Below, piece by piece: positions 59,869 through 64,000 of a DNA stretch of 64,000 nucleotides; the stretch's first letter is position 1, and every line of letters starts with the position of its first letter. Source of the DNA: Nyssa sinensis (lineage: Eukaryota; Streptophyta; Magnoliopsida; Cornales; Nyssaceae). The notes beneath the pieces were generated by a model that saw only the letters and a list, made by a program, of their open reading frames with translations, had not been told where the DNA came from and searched no databases. The position numbers were made by a program, and so were the translations under genes. The stretch is taken from contig CM018037.1 in NCBI GenBank assembly GCA_008638375.1, positions 30,688,576 to 30,752,575 on the forward strand, written 5' to 3'.

Positions 59869-60382
59869 GATAAATTATACTGATCTCCTTCAGAATTTAT
59901 AATAATTATACTAACTTTTTTAATGTTTCTAAAATTATACTAGCCTCTCCTATTTTATCTGACAATATACAAATATCTCATTCTAGTCAAATTTTTTTTT
60001 TTTAAATGACAAAACTTCAACTTTTATGTTTTTTTTTTTCAATTTTTTAAATTTTGACATTTTTTTATTTTTTTCAAATAAATATTGATTAAAACCTTAA
60101 ATTTAATTTTATTCAAAATAAAAATAAGTTATTTACCTTAAATTTATTTTTATATAAAATAGTAACAAAAACATTAAAACAGTTAAAGAAAATTGGTCAA
60201 AATTTAAAAAATGTAAAAATAAATAAATAAAATAGGACAGTTTGGTCATTTAAAAAAAATTGATTGGAGGGTGGTATCTGTATATTGTTAGATAATATAG
60301 AAGATATTAATGTAATTTCAAAATTTTTAAAAAAGATATGAGTATTTGTTAAAAACCTTAAAAAAGATAAGTATAATTTACC
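59869..60382. mobile_element. 515-bp foldback Mutator-like MITE, copy 3
   Basis: Flanks TTCTTATTTTA (59858-59868) and TTTTTATTTTA (60383-60393) match at ten of eleven positions, an 11-bp target duplication. The ends GATAAATTATACTGATCTCC and GTATAATTTACC mirror each other. The interior is diverged but has the same layout as the copies at 23855 and 52340. Confidence 0.85.
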
Positions 60383-61412
60383 TTTTTATTTTATTTTCCT
60401 TTGTTTCTTCTGTCCACAATAAGAATTCAATGCCTAATTCTTCTCTTTTATATGCTCTGCATGCAACATTATAATACAACACTAAGGCAGATAAGTTGAT
60501 AAAAGTACAGATAAGTTCAATATTTTCATTGATAAGACAAACTAATTCTATCAACACATTTTAATACCAGAATTTCATATTTAAAATTTAAATAAAATCC
60601 AAGAAAGATCTTATCTTTCCTTGCTTACATTTAAACCCTTTCAAATGTTGATTACAAGTTATATGTCACTCTCCTATAATTTTTAAGAAAAATGCTAAAA
60701 AAAATAAAAAATTTTATTTCATTTTTTCACTTTATTGGTCTCGACTCTCGAGTATATTATATTCGAGATAATAAATATCAGCCATATAAATAAGTGGCCC
60801 GCATATTCAACTAACTGTCACTGATGTTTATTGGTTCTGATGAAATCAAAACTAGAGTTTCAAATTAATCAAGGTGGTATCTATTAATTTTTCCCCCAAA
60901 GTAACTAATCTAATTTTGAGAATTAATTGAAGATTGTATATTCTTTGAGTGCATGTTGAATAATTATTAGTCATCATAATGGATGGCTGTGATATACAGA
61001 TTGCAAATTGAGGGATTCGGACATTAGGTTCTTTCACCTTAGGGCTCGTTTGTTTGGGTGCGAATTCAAAACGTAGTTGGCCGTTTTCCCTACAATTGTT
61101 AAAACATGATTTTATATGAGGAGCCTATCAAATTGTTGTTGTAAAATGAGGTTTTTTAGAAGTTAAAAGAATTTATTCCTCTAAACATCTTTAGCTATTT
61201 ACATCTCTTATTCTTAGACCCATCACTAAAGCATTACCCATTATGTATAACAGTCAGCTTTGTTAAGTTGAGTTACGTCATAATCTTTAATAATCAAATT
61301 TTTTGAATTAATTTTTCAGAATTTGAAATTCTTTCAAAAGGACCCTAAGAAGACATGGCAACTTGTGACAAGAGTAAGCAATAGAGTCACAGACCAATAG
61401 TGTTAAGTTGGT
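60383..61412. other. Intergenic sequence, no gene seen
   Basis: A/T-rich, with many stop codons in all frames. No repeat structure was recognised. Confidence 0.65.
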
Positions 61413-61668
61413 CATTATCGCTATCAGTAATACTATCTTTACCTTAACATTTTACTTGAAAAAATTTACTTACTGACGTGGCTGTTCTTGATGTTAGTGA
61501 ATTCAGCTTCTTGGTACTAGTCATGTCAGGTGAGTCCAAGAGGCTTAATTGATTAGCACCTGCATATACCTAGAGGCTTAATTGACTAGCACCCGAACAA
61601 CCACGTCAGCAGGTAAGAAAATTTGATAAAATTTTATGGTAAGGAATAGTATTATTCTATCGCTATTA
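61413..61668. mobile_element. Inverted-repeat (MITE-like) element of about 256 bp
   Basis: The left arm (61413-61487), read as reverse complement, gives GAACAGCCACGTCAGTAAGT and further downstream GATAGTATTA. The right arm (61595-61668) gives GAACAACCACGTCAGCAGGT and GAATAGTATTA. The arms are about 75 bp each around a loop of about 107 bp that itself contains a short duplicated GAGGCTTAATTGAYTAGCAC. No clear target duplication was found, so the superfamily is unknown. Confidence 0.65.
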
Positions 61669-62537
61669 AGCATAGCATTAATGGTAACTCACAAAAACAC
61701 TTCCTTCCATTAGAACTAGAGAGCCTATTGAAATTACTAAATTATTCGAAAAAAAACTGAGCCAAATAAATCATCAAGAATTCAAATAAATTCATAACCA
61801 CCATCCGTAACATGATTATCAAAGTTATTCTAATTCACTAAATAAGTGTTAACATGATATTTAAATTGATATTAAAAAAAATGCCATTTAAACAAGTGGA
61901 GTGAAGAATTAGAAGCCACCAATGACACACGTGAGTGTGAGAGAGAGAGGTTGGGTGGATGGGAAACATAAAATAGGGTGACAACTCTGAGGCTGAAATG
62001 TCAACTTAATATCAGATTCTCCAGTTTTGGTTTTCTTTAATGTGATGGGGGGGGAGGTCCATGGGTTCATTCATAGAAACTTCAAAAATAATTGAGAAAA
62101 AAAAACATATAACATTGGTCCAAACTCTATAACATATTTCAGATTTGAAACAATGTTTTTAATTTAGTAAAGTATTATGTCTCTTTACTTTGTCTGGGAC
62201 ACAAAAATTCTGAAATGAAATTGACAAACTAACATGACATGTGCTATTTTAATAATATTAAAAAAATGAGATTAATTTGTCATCATTATTATGTATTCAT
62301 TTAATAATATCATGTTTTATATATAATGACTCATTTTTTTTAATAAATTATAACATACAGGATAAAGTATTATTGAGATTGATATACTCAAAAATACCAT
62401 TGAGTTAAGAGTGGGACACATAAACATTTAAGTCGTGTAGGGTCCTGACCTGACCTCTTAGGTCAATTCATTAGGTAAGTTTGTCAAGAGGTCGTACATT
62501 AGTTCTGCCAATTATCAATTTTCGAACTATTCTAGAA

Positions 62538-62572
<35 letters not shown>

Positions 62573-63625
62573 ATAATTGAATGTCTGAATCAACTTGCAC
62601 ACACTTTGATTAATTCTACGGTCTTGAAATTAACTCAAATCATAATCCTATAATTTACTCTCAAAAATCCTATGCACAAGCTAATTACTAAACTTTAAAA
62701 AGGATACAAGGTACATCTATTGCCTACTATTGGAAAAGATATAAGATTTTCAATTTATTCACTTGATTGTCAAATATGCTATTATGGAGACCTCTCCAAT
62801 GACCCTCAATGTTGTTCGTTTTACAAGAATTTAAAAGAAACCTTTTAATTATTGATCTAATCATACATATTTTCATCACAGAACAAAGAGTACACTTACA
62901 TGTCAAAATATAAGATAAGCTCAAATTAAAATTAGATATAGGCTATGTTTAGTTCAACTTATTCATCACACTTAATAATTTTTTTAAGTTCAAAACGAAT
63001 TTTTTTAATTTGCTAAGTTTTTTATTCGACTTATTAACTGCACTTAATGAATTCATATTTAATTCAAAATGAATTTTTTTCAAAAGTAATTTTAGTGAAT
63101 TTTTTTTTAAAAATAACTTAATAACACTTATTAATAGTTAATTCAAATACTACAATATTATTTAAACACTTATTAAACATATTTATTCAAATACTTAAAT
63201 AACTTAATTAAATGATATTTTTTTATAATTATTTTTTAAATTGTAATTTCTATCATCTCACCCAAACAAGCATGTAATACGACAAATGCTCTGCCCACTC
63301 ATATCCCTCTTAGAACAATTCCTTCTCCGACAGATATGATTAAGATGGGGGGTATCATTCCGATCCTTTGTACGGCCAAGTCTAAAGGTTCATATCACTC
63401 GCAGCCCCACACGCGCACACAGCCACAATCTGAAATGCCAACCTGTGTTTGTGGCCATCGATATTATTGAATGAATACTTTATTAAATGATACCACAAAT
63501 TATTCATGTCCCAAAATACTATTGACTTAGGACTGCTTCTTATTGGTCCAAATTATTGTTTTTATGATTAATAAATACCAATAATAAGAGAAATTAAATA
63601 AAAATAGCCTCCAATAAATATATTT
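61669..63625. other. Intergenic sequence, no gene seen
   Basis: A/T-rich sequence with a G9 run near 62047, an (AT)n tract at about 62540-62569 and no credible coding frame. Nothing else was recognised. Confidence 0.65.
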
Positions 63626-64000
63626 AGTAAAAATTACATTAATTTTTCTTAAAATTTTTAAAATTGAACTAACATTTTCTATTTTTACTAACAAATTACA
63701 TTTACCTCCCTTTTAGTCTATTTTTTTATTTTCAAAATAACAAAAGTAATTTTTTTTTTTTACATTTTTTTCAATTTTGACCATTTTTTTAACATTTTCT
63801 TATTTTCAAATAAATATTGATTAAATCATTCTTGAATCAAAAATAAAAATATAAGTTATTTACTTCATATTTTTTTTTATATAAAATAATTTTTTTAAAA
63901 AAAAAAGTTAGAAAAATTTTGTCAAATTGAAAAAAAAGTAATAAGAAAATGATTATTTTTGTTATTTTGAAGAAAAAAAAAAAGTTAGACAAGGAAAGAG
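63626..64000. mobile_element. 515-bp foldback Mutator-like MITE, copy 4, cut by the window end
   Basis: Begins AGTAAAAATTACATTAA and proceeds through TCCCTTTTAGTC, CAAAATAACAAAAGTAA, a T-rich centre and GTTATTTTGAAGAAAAAAA, the same order as the copies at 23855 and 59869. The right terminus is beyond the window. Confidence 0.75.

Overview
This is a 64 kb stretch of a plant nuclear genome. The protein families, the A/T-rich background, the long introns and the transposon load (Ty1/copia, L1 and RTE LINEs, tRNA-derived SINEs, a TRIM, hAT-, Mutator- and Stowaway-type elements) point to a eudicot, probably one with a fairly large genome. The species cannot be named from the sequence alone.

Two protein-coding genes can be supported. 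The first fills 2983-49901 on the + strand. It encodes APC1, the largest scaffold subunit of the anaphase-promoting complex/cyclosome (E3 ubiquitin ligase). I could assemble 37 exons (about 5.5 kb of coding sequence) spread over 46.9 kb. The phases fit at every junction except two. Exon 10 has one base too many, giving a premature stop at codon 507. At exon 35 the ancestral-looking acceptor is out of frame by one base, and an upstream acceptor would repair it. The second gene, 50666-54655 on the - strand, is a complete six-exon, 482-residue secreted GH9 endo-beta-1,4-glucanase with a TATA box at 54739-54746. The two genes are convergent, with 764 bp between their stop codons.

Layout: 1-604, 3' end of a Ty1/copia element with its LTR; 605-1500, decayed L1 LINE; 1500-2790, A/T-rich intergenic; 2790-2982, APC1 promoter and 5' UTR; 2983-49901, APC1 with large repeat-filled introns; 49902-50665, convergent intergenic gap; 50666-54655, GH9; 54890-58910, a roughly 200-bp satellite-like array inside a larger tandem duplication; 58910-64000, A/T-rich intergenic sequence with MITEs.

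The repeats are the richest part. Several can be defined to the base by target-site duplications: a 514-518 bp foldback family with 11-bp TSDs (three full copies, one cut by the window end), an 850-bp Mutator-like element, two hAT-like elements, a Stowaway MITE, and a 308-bp TRIM with recognisable primer-binding and polypurine sites. Retroelements in APC1 introns lie mostly antisense to the gene. No CRISPR, operon-like structure or clearly new biochemical system is visible. The most consequential observation is the pair of reading-frame anomalies in APC1, an otherwise intact and normally essential gene.
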